A stretch of 64,000 bases of DNA from Fibrobacter sp. (GTDB lineage: Bacteria > Fibrobacterota > Fibrobacteria > Fibrobacterales > Fibrobacteraceae). Where the stretch lies: contig JAGCPZ010000068.1 of NCBI GenBank assembly GCA_017965445.1, positions 1 through 64,000 on the forward strand, in the 5' to 3' direction. The position numbers and the translations under genes are program-made. Positions 54,883 to 64,000 of the stretch are shown one piece after another. The stretch's first letter is position 1; every line of letters begins with the position of its first letter. The notes beneath the pieces are model-generated. The model did not search any database and had not been told where the DNA came from. It saw only the letters and a program-made list of their open reading frames with translations.

Positions 54883-55023
54883 AAGAACTCGTTTTAAAGG
54901 GGAAAAAGCAAATTTTTCGCTCAATTGTATAATATAGACATATCACTATTGAAGTTATAGTCAATAATAAACAGTCTTTTTTTTGAAATCATTAGCAATA
55001 TGAATATATTTTTATAGTGGTTT

Positions 55024-56289
55024 ATGTCTTCTAGAATTTCAAAAATTGTCACTCTTGCGCTTTTATACGCATTTACGGGTGTATTTGCCGGCCCAGGCCT
55101 TGCTGACGGGGCGGCTAAATTTGTCGGTAGCACAACTGTCAATGGGCCAGTACCTTCTGACTTCGGGACTTACTGGAACCAGATTACCCCAGAAAGGCAA
55201 TGCACATGGCGAACCGTCGAACAAACTCGCGGCAGCTTTGATTTTTCCGAATGCGACATCCCCTACAACTGGGCAAAAGAGAATAAAGCCACATTCAAAT
55301 TTCATGCCCTATTGTGGGCTTCTGGGAACCCCTCCTGGCTTAGAGACCTTAGTGCAGACGAAACAAAAGAAGCCATTACCGCCTGGTTCGATGCCGTTGC
55401 GGAGCGTTATCCGGACCTGGAATACATAAACGTGGTCAGTGAAGCCAGGCGAATCCATTCACAAATAGGCAGCAACAACAAAATTATCGAAGCCCTTGGC
55501 GGCGACAACGAAGACTATAAATTCATAACCACCGCGTTCAAGATGGCCCGCGAACGCTGGCCCCAAGCAATTCTCATTTACAACGACTACAATACAATCC
55601 AGTGGGAAAGGAATGATGGCATTGAGCTCGTCAATACAATCAAGAACAACGGGGCCCCAGTTGACGCCTACGGACTTGAAGGCAACGATTTGATTGTAAT
55701 GGGAACTGGCCCCATGAAATGCTACAGTCCAGACTTGCTCAAGAGCGCTCTTCAGGAGATTTACGAGAAAACAAAAACACATCTACTCATTTCTGAATAT
55801 AACATCAGCACCGAAGACGATAGCACACAAAAAAACTGCTTTTCGGAACATATTCCCGTTTTTATGGAAGCCGAATATGTAATGGGTGTCACCCTGTGGG
55901 GGTATCTCTACAACTTGTCCTTATTGCAATGCATCACAAACCCAGGGATTAGCTGTTGCGGCATCATCAGGGACGGCAAAGACCGCCCGGCAATGACATG
56001 GCTCAAGGAGTATTTCAATTTTCAGGAAGATAGTACAGCGAAAGATTCGACCATCGCGGATTCCACGATTTCAATCGGTGGCGGCCTCCACCTGCAAGCG
56101 AATACCCTCCAGGCATACGACGTATTTGACCTGAACGGCGTCCGCCTCGGCCGCCTGCGCGCCTACACTATCGACGAGGCCGTTTCGATACTCAAGAATA
56201 CTAGCGACATCAAGGTCCAGGGCATCTACATGCTCCGCTCCGTCAATAACGGCACCGTAAAGCAAGTGCGGATTGCACAGGCTAAATAA
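55024..56289 (+). CDS. GH10 xylanase-like enzyme with altered active site
   Basis: 421 residues. Signal peptide (cut near FAG) and a GH10 barrel (about 35-340): HALLWASGNPSW, INDYN-like IYNDYN, nucleophile Glu 258 in LLISEYN. The acid/base Glu 140 lies in YINVVSEA, where clan A enzymes have Asn-Glu; here the Asn is Ser 139. The loop YGLEGND replaces the usual GLQGH. A C-terminal strand-rich module (YDVFDLNGVRLGRLRAY...GIYMLRS) matches the terminal modules of other Fibrobacter secreted enzymes. Activity is uncertain. Confidence 0.82.
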   Translation: MSSRISKIVTLALLYAFTGVFAGPGLADGAAKFVGSTTVNGPVPSDFGTYWNQITPERQCTWRTVEQTRGSFDFSECDIPYNWAKENKATFKFHALLWASGNPSWLRDLSADETKEAITAWFDAVAERYPDLEYINVVSEARRIHSQIGSNNKIIEALGGDNEDYKFITTAFKMARERWPQAILIYNDYNTIQWERNDGIELVNTIKNNGAPVDAYGLEGNDLIVMGTGPMKCYSPDLLKSALQEIYEKTKTHLLISEYNISTEDDSTQKNCFSEHIPVFMEAEYVMGVTLWGYLYNLSLLQCITNPGISCCGIIRDGKDRPAMTWLKEYFNFQEDSTAKDSTIADSTISIGGGLHLQANTLQAYDVFDLNGVRLGRLRAYTIDEAVSILKNTSDIKVQGIYMLRSVNNGTVKQVRIAQAK

Positions 56290-56325
56290 ATAGGGAGATT
56301 GGGCCCGCACACTCGGGCCGCGGCG

Positions 56326-58449
56326 CTAACGGTTAATCCTTACCGGATAAAAACGGCCGTCAACCCGCAGCAGGTAAGAACCGGCGCGGGGTATCTCGAT
56401 AGCCTCGTTTGCGTTCACGACCCTTTCGAGAACAACCTTCCCCTGCATGTCGAACAACTGCACTCTGGAAGCGTTGGGTACGTTCGAGACGCTTACGGAA
56501 TGCCCTGCAACATGGACCTTCGCCTTCAAGCTATTTGAAGGGACTGGCTTCACGGTGACGGTCTTGATTTCCGACGCCGTGGTATCGATTTTAAGTTCAT
56601 CGTAAACCTTGGCCAGTTTTCCGTCCTTGTTCAAGAACTTGATATCCTGGATTTCGATAGAGGCGTATCCACCCGAAGTCATCATGGGTTCGAAAGCAAA
56701 GCCCTTGACCTTGCCCATGCTTTCTCTTTTCATATCATAATTATTGATGGCAAAACTCAAGGTCGTAAATTCATCGCTCGGATGAATGAGATTATTTTCC
56801 CAATAGGTGATTCGATTCCCTTCATCATTCTTGCCGTAGCAAAGTGCAGAAACTCCGATAACCCCCTGCGTCTTGAGCGTCATGCGGATAGTATCCGCAT
56901 CGCTCAGGTCTTGGTACTTGTCGTCAAGATAAAGAGCGAGTCCGCTAAAGACATCTTCGCGGTCGTCACAATATGCTCCAGAGCATTCCTTGCCTACGCT
57001 AGACTCCGCGCGCATTTCCGCTTTGACAAGAGCCTTTCCGTTATCGGCAAAAAGCGGTTTCTTGGTAGAATCGGGGAAGATGGTGATTTTGTTAAAGCCG
57101 TTCGATTTGGTAACCCAGTTCCCGAAGCCGGAAACCTTGAGCGTGGAATCCTGCGTACCTTTGGGCATCTGAGGCTGTCGCATAACCGAAGCTGTCGCAA
57201 TATCTTTCGCATTTTCCATATGCGTCAAGTCCGGCATGTTGCCCGTCAAGAGCAACAGTTCCAAAATACGTTCCGTCTCCGTTCTTGCCGTTTTGGTATT
57301 CAGGTTCATCAGTGATTCGTAGACCGTCTCCAAATAGGGATCGTACTTGTCTGTAGAACTGAATGCTAGACCGACGCCGCTAGCTTCTGCGACGTCCTTC
57401 TTGCCGTAAATCGAGTTTGAACCATCCAATTTATAATAGGTTTTGATATAGCTAGCATGTCCATACGATGCAGATGACAACCACTTGGCAAGTTTATCGT
57501 TAACTTTCTTGGCGTTTTCGTCGCCGTACCAATAATACGCCGTAGCCATTCTCCATGGGACCAACAAAGCATCGTAAATGAAACCAGGGCCTTCTTCATA
57601 AGAATAAGAATCTTGAACCTTCACCGGTTTATGCGTGCTGTAATCGCACCAGAGTGGAACGAGTCCTGTTGTAGAATCCTGACAGAGAGCAAGTTCTGCT
57701 GCTGTATTCTTTGCCAATGTGTTCCATGCATCCTTGAGCGCGGCTCCAGATTCAGCAAAAATTTTAAAGTTGGCAAAGGCGGAATAACTAGGGTTAAATG
57801 CAGCGTCATAGTTCGAGAATGCATTTATATGCATCTTTTCGCCGGTTTCTATATCGTTGTCATAGATGTCCTGCAATAGTGTTTTTGCATAGGTCGCATA
57901 TTTTTCTGCACCCTCGGAACCCCACTGCTTGTCGGCCAAGAGAAGTGCAAGAGCGGCATCCATGTCGGCATCGGGGTTGGATACCCCTGCATACCGAACT
58001 AATGCGGAATCTTCTTCGTAGACTTCGCCTGCCATAATTTTGAAGCTTGGACTTTTGCAGGTTTTCGGTTCCTTATTCTCGTTTGCGAAACAACGGTAGA
58101 AATTCATGAACTGGTTGAATAATGATTGGGCGTCGTTGGAGGCGTCGGCCATATACACGGAGAGCAACATGCCGAAAGCGATATCCCTAGATGAAATGCG
58201 GAGTATCTTAGAATCCGACATTTTGATGTATGCGGTTTTGACACCGTCTATCTCGACGTTCTCGGTTACCCAATTTTTGCGCCAGTCTGCAAACTTTTGT
58301 TGAATGGCAGTTTCCGTTTTTTTCAGGTCGGGGTTGAAAATTTGCCCATAGGCGTACTGCTTGTTTTGCGGGAACGGGTACTGCGGTGCCGCGCCGGCTA
58401 AGACAGATGCAAGCAAAAGCAGCATCGAAAAACGGAACAACATGTGCAT
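56326..58449 (-). CDS. GH8 family glycosidase, catalytic acid position changed
   Basis: 707 residues from ATG 58449 (AAAGGAG 5 bp upstream). Signal peptide, GH8 (alpha/alpha)6 domain to about residue 420, then a beta-rich module (about 440-610) and a C-terminal FlgD/T9SS-like domain (VQLFDMQGKVVLER...GSYLLRVDG). NPDADMDAALALLLADKQWG keeps the Asp 160 of the family and IYDALL keeps Asp 293, the base of C. thermocellum CelA. Where CelA has SEGMGYGM, with proton donor Glu 95, this has SRDIAFGM. Size resembles F. succinogenes Cel8B. Confidence 0.82.
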   Translation of the reverse strand: MHMLFRFSMLLLLASVLAGAAPQYPFPQNKQYAYGQIFNPDLKKTETAIQQKFADWRKNWVTENVEIDGVKTAYIKMSDSKILRISSRDIAFGMLLSVYMADASNDAQSLFNQFMNFYRCFANENKEPKTCKSPSFKIMAGEVYEEDSALVRYAGVSNPDADMDAALALLLADKQWGSEGAEKYATYAKTLLQDIYDNDIETGEKMHINAFSNYDAAFNPSYSAFANFKIFAESGAALKDAWNTLAKNTAAELALCQDSTTGLVPLWCDYSTHKPVKVQDSYSYEEGPGFIYDALLVPWRMATAYYWYGDENAKKVNDKLAKWLSSASYGHASYIKTYYKLDGSNSIYGKKDVAEASGVGLAFSSTDKYDPYLETVYESLMNLNTKTARTETERILELLLLTGNMPDLTHMENAKDIATASVMRQPQMPKGTQDSTLKVSGFGNWVTKSNGFNKITIFPDSTKKPLFADNGKALVKAEMRAESSVGKECSGAYCDDREDVFSGLALYLDDKYQDLSDADTIRMTLKTQGVIGVSALCYGKNDEGNRITYWENNLIHPSDEFTTLSFAINNYDMKRESMGKVKGFAFEPMMTSGGYASIEIQDIKFLNKDGKLAKVYDELKIDTTASEIKTVTVKPVPSNSLKAKVHVAGHSVSVSNVPNASRVQLFDMQGKVVLERVVNANEAIEIPRAGSYLLRVDGRFYPVRINR

Positions 58450-58522
58450 AAGATCTCCTTTCTTCCAAAACACTCATTTAAAATAGAATCTTTCCCCCGA
58501 AGAAACCATTCACTCTAGCTAA

Positions 58523-59659
<1,137 letters not shown>

Positions 59660-59742
59660 TCAATTTGTCATTCCCCTACGGGGCCTGACTTGTTCGCCTC
59701 GGTAATGCGAAAGCAAGCTTTCGCGCTACTCTCGGTTTCATT

Positions 59743-59792
59743 GTCATTCCCGGCGCCTGTCCTCGCTAGACGGGGATGACCGGGAATCTCCC
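59743..59792. repeat. dispersed CCCGGTCAT/TGTCATTCCCGG element
   Basis: TGTCATTCCCGGCGCC...GACCGGGAATCTCC is the reverse of the GGAGATGCCCGC...GGGCATGACA family. Preceded by CTACGGGG and AAAGCAAGCTTTCGC palindromes (about 59680-59735). Confidence 0.6.
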
Positions 59793-59803
59793 TTCTTTAA
59801 AGG

Positions 59804-59836
59804 AAAAGCGGCCGGATTTCTCCGGTCGCCTTTTTT
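59804..59836 (+). terminator. leuB: terminator of leuB
   Basis: GCGGCCGGA TTTC TCCGGTCGC (one G-T) then CTTTTTT. Confidence 0.88.
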
Positions 59837-59857
59837 ATTCCCCCTTACTTTTACAAA

Positions 59858-61177
59858 TTAATCACTTAAAGACATGCAGTGAGCGAATAGGGAATCGGCA
59901 GGAATCATCCCCTCACTAAGCGATTCTATAACCTTACCAAATTCCTCTTGTTTTTCTGCAAATTCAATCGATTCACTTTCAGTTCCATCGGCGCATATAA
60001 GCCAATGAGGTTGAGGATTATCACAAGGACGGGACACATCGCCTTCTGCTGCCATTACAAATAATCGACGCAAGCTATCAAGGGTACTTTTTATACATTT
60101 TTTCGATGAATCAGAAAGTAGTACAGAATCGTTTTCCGTTTCGTATTTTTTATCCTCGAAATTCATATAGTTCCCATGTGAAATAATTAAATTAGCTTTT
60201 TCTTCCGAGAAATCACAATCACAGAAGGTTTCGAACACCGCAATCGGTTCACACGTTTCATCGACAGGATGAAGATTCGTCGTTGGAATATCAGCCAAAT
60301 GATATCGGCCAATACTTATAATATTAAAGTCTGTATTTGACGCACTAAAGAGGAAGTTAAAGCGCACTCCTTTTAAATGGGCGACAACGTCATCAATCGA
60401 AACATGTACAAGTTTAGGCACTTCTTGATTACCGGCTATAGATGTGTACAATGCAAATCGATACCAAGGGAAACACACTTCTTTACTTTCAGGCAAAGAA
60501 CCATCATGTTGATTCCAGAAATAAGGCATATTAACATTATAGCTAGAGAATTTATTCAAATTAGCAATCGAATCATTGGGTAAAAGTTCCAAGCTAGAAA
60601 TATTCCCCGAATATTCAATACAAATTCCCTGCATGGAGCTGACATTCGCTTCTCCTATATTACCCAAAGCATCTTTCCCCGCAAAATAGAATTCGACATA
60701 AGCACTTCCACGAGGCTCAATATACGCAGCGGCAGAATCTATTTTATTTTCAATTGGTTCATACACAATCTTTCCACACAAGCTACCACCACACTTGTCT
60801 ATAACATCGGCAAGTGCCATCGAATCATATTCTGCCGTAGCTATTCCAGGCCAATCAAATCGAACATTGTTATAATATCCTTGTTCTACATGCCAAGTCC
60901 AAATACCCGAAGTATTCGTCCCGTTATCGAAACCTGTACGCACACGGTATCCCGATGTACGGCTCCACATTTCAGGCGACCAGATGCAGCCTTTTTCCAA
61001 AGCTTCCAAGGAATCTGTCACGCCAATCACGCTACACAACACAGGCGATTCAGGCGTTAAATTATTACCCATATTCGGAACGCTTGTTGATCCCGAAACA
61101 GTAGGCGCATTGTCGGAGCACGCAGCTGCAAGGAGAAGGGCTCCAAAAGCAATCAAACTGTAGATTTTTTTATTCAT
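59858..61177 (-). CDS. lipoprotein, unknown function, partner of TIGR02147 regulator
   Basis: 439 residues from ATG 61177, which follows the regulator stop by 1 bp; signal peptide with lipobox AAAC (Cys 20). Body is beta-rich with several Cys and a carbohydrate-binding-like stretch (TWHVEQGYYNNVRFDWPG...AYVEFYFAG). Probably surface-exposed. No family recognised. Confidence 0.65.
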   Translation of the reverse strand: MNKKIYSLIAFGALLLAAACSDNAPTVSGSTSVPNMGNNLTPESPVLCSVIGVTDSLEALEKGCIWSPEMWSRTSGYRVRTGFDNGTNTSGIWTWHVEQGYYNNVRFDWPGIATAEYDSMALADVIDKCGGSLCGKIVYEPIENKIDSAAAYIEPRGSAYVEFYFAGKDALGNIGEANVSSMQGICIEYSGNISSLELLPNDSIANLNKFSSYNVNMPYFWNQHDGSLPESKEVCFPWYRFALYTSIAGNQEVPKLVHVSIDDVVAHLKGVRFNFLFSASNTDFNIISIGRYHLADIPTTNLHPVDETCEPIAVFETFCDCDFSEEKANLIISHGNYMNFEDKKYETENDSVLLSDSSKKCIKSTLDSLRRLFVMAAEGDVSRPCDNPQPHWLICADGTESESIEFAEKQEEFGKVIESLSEGMIPADSLFAHCMSLSD

Positions 61178-61178
61178 A

Positions 61179-62012
61179 TTAGTTGTCCTCATCTTTATTT
61201 AATTTCCAAGTTAGCGGGAACAGTTGCATGTTCAAATGATAGATTTGATCAGCATTTTCTGTTTCCGAGGCCATTGCCACAATTTTTTTTCTGAATGCAT
61301 CTACTTCTTGAGCGATGCGTTCGTAACATTCGCGGTTGACTGTAAAAGTCACACTTGACACGCTGCGGTCTTGCGGTTCAAAACGTTCGATGGATTCATC
61401 GGCAAGCTGCAACATCTTGTGATGCATCGCATGTACTGCATAAGCCAAGCCCTCCTTTGATGCGGTCACGTTCTTTTCAGTCTGGCGATACGCGCCGTCC
61501 GCGCCTTTTTTCAGGAAACCCGCTTTCGTCAGGAACTCAAGCGATTTGCTGACTTCAGCCGCAGAAATTTCGTTGCAGCACGTTTTGGCAATCTGCCCTG
61601 GGGTAGCACCGCTCATCATCGGTGCAAGTTCGCGAACGACCTGATTTTTCCAGCCATCAAAATACTCGACAGCCTCCTTATCGACGACGCGTACTTTGTA
61701 CTCAATCGCAATCTGGCGCATTTCTTTCCAATACGGCTTTTTGGATTCGTCATCCTTGGCATTGCAAAAATTGACGAGCGCAATGAAGTAGTTTGCTTCA
61801 AAGCCCGCAAGCCCCATTGCCGAAATCATGCGGTTCATCGATACACGGCTCAAGTTGCTCTTGCCTTCGCTCACAAGTCGCAAATAAGTCGGCGAAGAAA
61901 AACCAGCAAGTTTCGCGAATTCCCGCCAGGAGAAGTACGAAGTCCGTTTTTGATCTTCGTAAAAATCCTTGATCAAGGGATGGTAATCTTTGTATTCTGT
62001 TATCGGTTTCAT
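61179..62012 (-). CDS. TIGR02147 (DUF4423) family DNA-binding regulator
   Basis: 277 residues, typical of the Fibrobacter paralogous family. N-terminal helix-turn-helix-like part (FSWREFAKLAGFSSPTYLRLVSEG) and C-terminal DUF4423 (GATPGQIAKTCCNEISAAEVSKSLEFL). Members are usually next to secreted or lipoprotein genes, as here. TATATTTG lies 5 bp before the ATG with no ribosome site, a sign of a leaderless message. Confidence 0.85.
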   Translation of the reverse strand: MKPITEYKDYHPLIKDFYEDQKRTSYFSWREFAKLAGFSSPTYLRLVSEGKSNLSRVSMNRMISAMGLAGFEANYFIALVNFCNAKDDESKKPYWKEMRQIAIEYKVRVVDKEAVEYFDGWKNQVVRELAPMMSGATPGQIAKTCCNEISAAEVSKSLEFLTKAGFLKKGADGAYRQTEKNVTASKEGLAYAVHAMHHKMLQLADESIERFEPQDRSVSSVTFTVNRECYERIAQEVDAFRKKIVAMASETENADQIYHLNMQLFPLTWKLNKDEDN

Positions 62013-62137
62013 GTTATCAAATATACCCTATTTACAGGCTATCATGACACAAAATATTGGTTTTTAATCAAATTTTATCGTTAAAAATAAAGATTTTTTC
62101 TATATGACACACTCAAGCATTTTCAAATACTAAAAAT

Positions 62138-62167
62138 GGAGATGCCCGCTCGGTGGCGGGCATGACA
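62138..62167. repeat. GGAGATGCCCGC...GCGGGCATGACA palindrome
   Basis: Same as 26492-26521 except the loop. In the 243-bp gap upstream of the TIGR02147 gene, which otherwise holds only a terminator. Confidence 0.8.
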
Positions 62168-62195
62168 GCGTGAGCAGACCCAGGGCAAACGACAC

Positions 62196-62230
62196 AAAAA
62201 AAACACCATCGACATTTCGCCGACGGTGTT
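62196..62230 (-). terminator. terminator of the repeat-containing lipoprotein
   Basis: On the minus strand ACACCGTCG...CGATGGTGT followed by TTTTTTTT, 25 bp past the stop. Confidence 0.88.
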
Positions 62231-62255
62231 CGTTTTGAAAAACTGCGGAATTGAA

Positions 62256-63410
62256 TTACTTAGCGCAGCCTGTGCCGAGAGTTCCTTCAAGGTCAGATTC
62301 GCACATTGCGGCCAAACCAAGACCTTCTTCGCTACCAGTCGGGAATTCAAGGCATTCACCTACAACACCTGGAATATCGCAAGAGACCATGTCACCCGTG
62401 GCTGCTGTTGCAGAGCTTGAGCTAGTTTCAGAACCCGTTACAGAGCTTGAACTGGATTCCGTTTCGCTACCAGCCGGAATCTTGTCCTTGCACATGCGGA
62501 GTTCGCTATTGTACATAGATTCCTTTTCAGACGTAATGCCCGAAGAAGAAACATCCATCAAGCCATCCGCAGAGCAGTAGTTGTTTCCTGAAATATCCGT
62601 GAAGTTCTTCGCAATGCATTCTGCATGCTGCAACGGATGCTGTTCAGCCTTCACGCGCAATTTTTTATCAAAAAGGAACGACTGAATCACGACGACACTG
62701 TCCTGACCACGCCAGCCTTCGTCAAGATAAGAATAAGACCATTCATTGTCTTCGGCCTTGAAATCGCAAGTCGTCTTTGTGGCAAGAGGAATCTTGTCAT
62801 AATTTCCGCCGTTTACAGCGACGCCACAAGCCTTTTTCACTGCAGCATGGACCGTTTCACGCGAGTTCGCAGCAAAGTAACCCTTTTGCGTAACCGTACC
62901 GGTAATGATCACCGTGCTGCCGTCGCAATACTGCACACCAACAAACTTGCCGTCACTGGAGCTAAAATCAGAAGTGCCATCAGCGATTCTGCAAACCATG
63001 CTTGCCTGACTTCCCGTATAGCGGATAGTATCGAGAATTACAAGGTTTTCGCCATCAATTTTATAGATAGTCTTGACATTGGCATTGCCCTTGCTATTGC
63101 TTGCCTTGTACGACATTTCCCAGACATTGTCTGCAGCTGCAAAAGTACACGGTTCCACTTCAGCAACGGAAGAACTTGAAACAGATGCAGAAGAACCAGG
63201 AACACTTACAGACGAACTAGAATTCACGTTAGAAACACTCGAAGAACTTGTTCCAGATGGGTTAGATTCCGGAGAAGTCCCGCCAACACTAGAAGAAGAC
63301 ACATGATTCACAGCATCCACAATCGGATTCGATGAAGAATCGTCTCCGCAAGCCATGAAACACATAGCCGTTGAGAGAGTAAGGCCCAAACCACACTTTT
63401 TTAAATTCAT
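62256..63410 (-). CDS. lipoprotein with Ser-rich linker and two related domains
   Basis: 384 residues. Lipobox CFMAC (Cys 21), Ser-rich linker to about 85. Two domains follow that share a beginning: CTFAAADNVWEMSYK (88) and CDFKAEDNEWSYSYL (215). A second Ser-rich linker at about 315-340 precedes a Cys-containing C-terminus (CDIPGVVGECLEF). Ends with GTGCAK. AAAAAGGAG lies before the ATG. Surface protein, function unknown. Confidence 0.68.
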   Translation of the reverse strand: MNLKKCGLGLTLSTAMCFMACGDDSSSNPIVDAVNHVSSSSVGGTSPESNPSGTSSSSVSNVNSSSSVSVPGSSASVSSSSVAEVEPCTFAAADNVWEMSYKASNSKGNANVKTIYKIDGENLVILDTIRYTGSQASMVCRIADGTSDFSSSDGKFVGVQYCDGSTVIITGTVTQKGYFAANSRETVHAAVKKACGVAVNGGNYDKIPLATKTTCDFKAEDNEWSYSYLDEGWRGQDSVVVIQSFLFDKKLRVKAEQHPLQHAECIAKNFTDISGNNYCSADGLMDVSSSGITSEKESMYNSELRMCKDKIPAGSETESSSSSVTGSETSSSSATAATGDMVSCDIPGVVGECLEFPTGSEEGLGLAAMCESDLEGTLGTGCAK

Positions 63411-63481
63411 TACAACTCCTTTTTATAATATGTTGGGCGCAATATACAAAACAAGATAAAGAAAAACAAGATATAAGATGC

Positions 63482-63510
63482 AAAAAAAAGCCCGACTCGA
63501 ACGAGCCGGA
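63482..63510 (-). terminator. adk: terminator of adk
   Basis: On the minus strand CCGGCTCG TT CGAGTCGG GC then TTTTTTTT. Confidence 0.85.
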
Positions 63511-63536
63511 ACTTTATCTAAAGGATTTCAACTTGA

Positions 63537-63571
63537 CTGGATTCTTCACCTCTTCGAGGTTCAGAATGACG
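63537..63571. repeat. CTGGATTCTTC...TTCAGAATGACG element
   Basis: Dispersed element, as at 982-1014, 35651-35685 and 44140-44177, between adk and its terminator. Confidence 0.7.
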
Positions 63572-63591
63572 AATCAGCCGACATCAAGAAC

Positions 63592-64000
63592 TTAAGCGTT
63601 CTTCGTGAAATCGACGTATGCCTTGAGCACATCGAGGAAGACTTCGTCCGGAGTGTTGTCACCAACGATGTGGCTGATGATCTTCGGGTCGTACTTTTCG
63701 AGCACCTTGGCGGTGGATTCCTTATAGACGTTCAAGCGGTTCTTGATGACGTTCACGTCAGCGTCGTCCTTGCGGCCTTCAATCTTGGCGCGGTTGAGGA
63801 GACGAGCGACGATAGTTTCTTCGTCCTTGATGTCGAGAACGAAGATGTGCTTCACGTCAACGATCGGCTTGATGAGATCGACCTGTGCAACCGTGCGAGG
63901 AATACCGTCGAGGAGGAGGGTATCCTTTTCCGGGTTGAGCTTGTTCGTGTTCACGAGGCCTTCGACAAAGCGGCCGAAGATTTCAACGGTTGCTTCATCC
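63592..64000 (-). CDS. adk: adenylate kinase, N-terminus outside window
   Basis: 136 codons seen; the frame continues past the right edge. DGIPRTVAQVDLI matches the DGFPRT adenylate-binding motif with Phe changed to Ile. ARLLNRAKIEGRKDDADVNVIKNRL is a short LID without the zinc insert, fitting short-type kinases, and the C-terminus is complete. It interconverts AMP, ADP and ATP. The P-loop is not in the window. Confidence 0.85.
   Translation of the reverse strand, partial: DEATVEIFGRFVEGLVNTNKLNPEKDTLLLDGIPRTVAQVDLIKPIVDVKHIFVLDIKDEETIVARLLNRAKIEGRKDDADVNVIKNRLNVYKESTAKVLEKYDPKIISHIVGDNTPDEVFLDVLKAYVDFTKNA

Overview
The window looks like chromosomal DNA from a Fibrobacter species (FCB group, fibre-degrading gut bacterium). 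Supporting evidence: a GH51 endoglucanase with N-terminal cellulose-binding modules matching F. succinogenes CelF; GH8, GH9 and GH10 enzymes; a TIGR02147-type regulator; a fragment of the Fibrobacter major paralogous (FISUMP) domain; many lipoproteins with Ser-rich linkers; a gingipain-fold (C25) protein of the type IX secretion kind; and TAnnTTTG promoter-like boxes as in Bacteroidetes. Species cannot be fixed from the sequence alone.

Layout. 1-2.5 kb: two Rpn/PD-(D/E)XK recombination-promoting nuclease genes with a shared, almost identical 5' leader and many small palindromes. 2.5-7.2 kb: envelope genes (barrel-like proteins, lamin-tail protein, M23 peptidase) and a Nif3-like protein. 7.5-13.7 kb: metK, an NhaC antiporter, outer-membrane-like proteins and a tandem paralogous pair. 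13.8-17.8 kb: celF and a DsbA-like lipoprotein. 18-21.3 kb: FISUMP remnant, a metX-metW fusion, yicC. 21.5-28.2 kb: probable operon of lipoprotein, exported protein, PorU-like C25 peptidase and membrane protein. 28.2-33.2 kb: release-factor-like protein, lamin-tail lipoprotein, degenerate receiver protein, ruvX, typA. 33.5-39.5 kb (minus): thiD, MgtC-like protein, diguanylate cyclase, folA, rlmH, phosphoesterase. 39.6-45.7 kb: slyD-rpiA, SDR epimerase, ddl, tsaB-rimI, DUF218 protein. 45.7-54.8 kb: GH9, DUF748, sugar nucleotidyltransferase, two tRNA-Lys, xerD/C, and a radical SAM/lipoprotein pair. 55-59.7 kb: GH10, GH8, leuB. 59.8-64 kb: TIGR02147 regulator with lipoprotein, a repeat-containing lipoprotein, and adk cut by the window edge.

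Themes. Plant cell-wall degradation (GH51, GH10, GH8, GH9) is combined with an envelope export apparatus (PorU-like protein, DsbA-like protein, barrels, lipoproteins) and scattered housekeeping genes. The most unusual non-coding signal is a family of intergenic arrays with an exact 7-bp period whose unit sequence differs between loci, at more than ten places. Several run over start or stop codons. Because 7 is not a multiple of 3, arrays whose units carry a stop triplet show it in all three reading frames. The most promising protein system is the radical SAM enzyme next to a lipoprotein with repeated Tyr-Gly motifs. Both genes are separated only by such arrays and preceded by a 10-bp inverted repeat.
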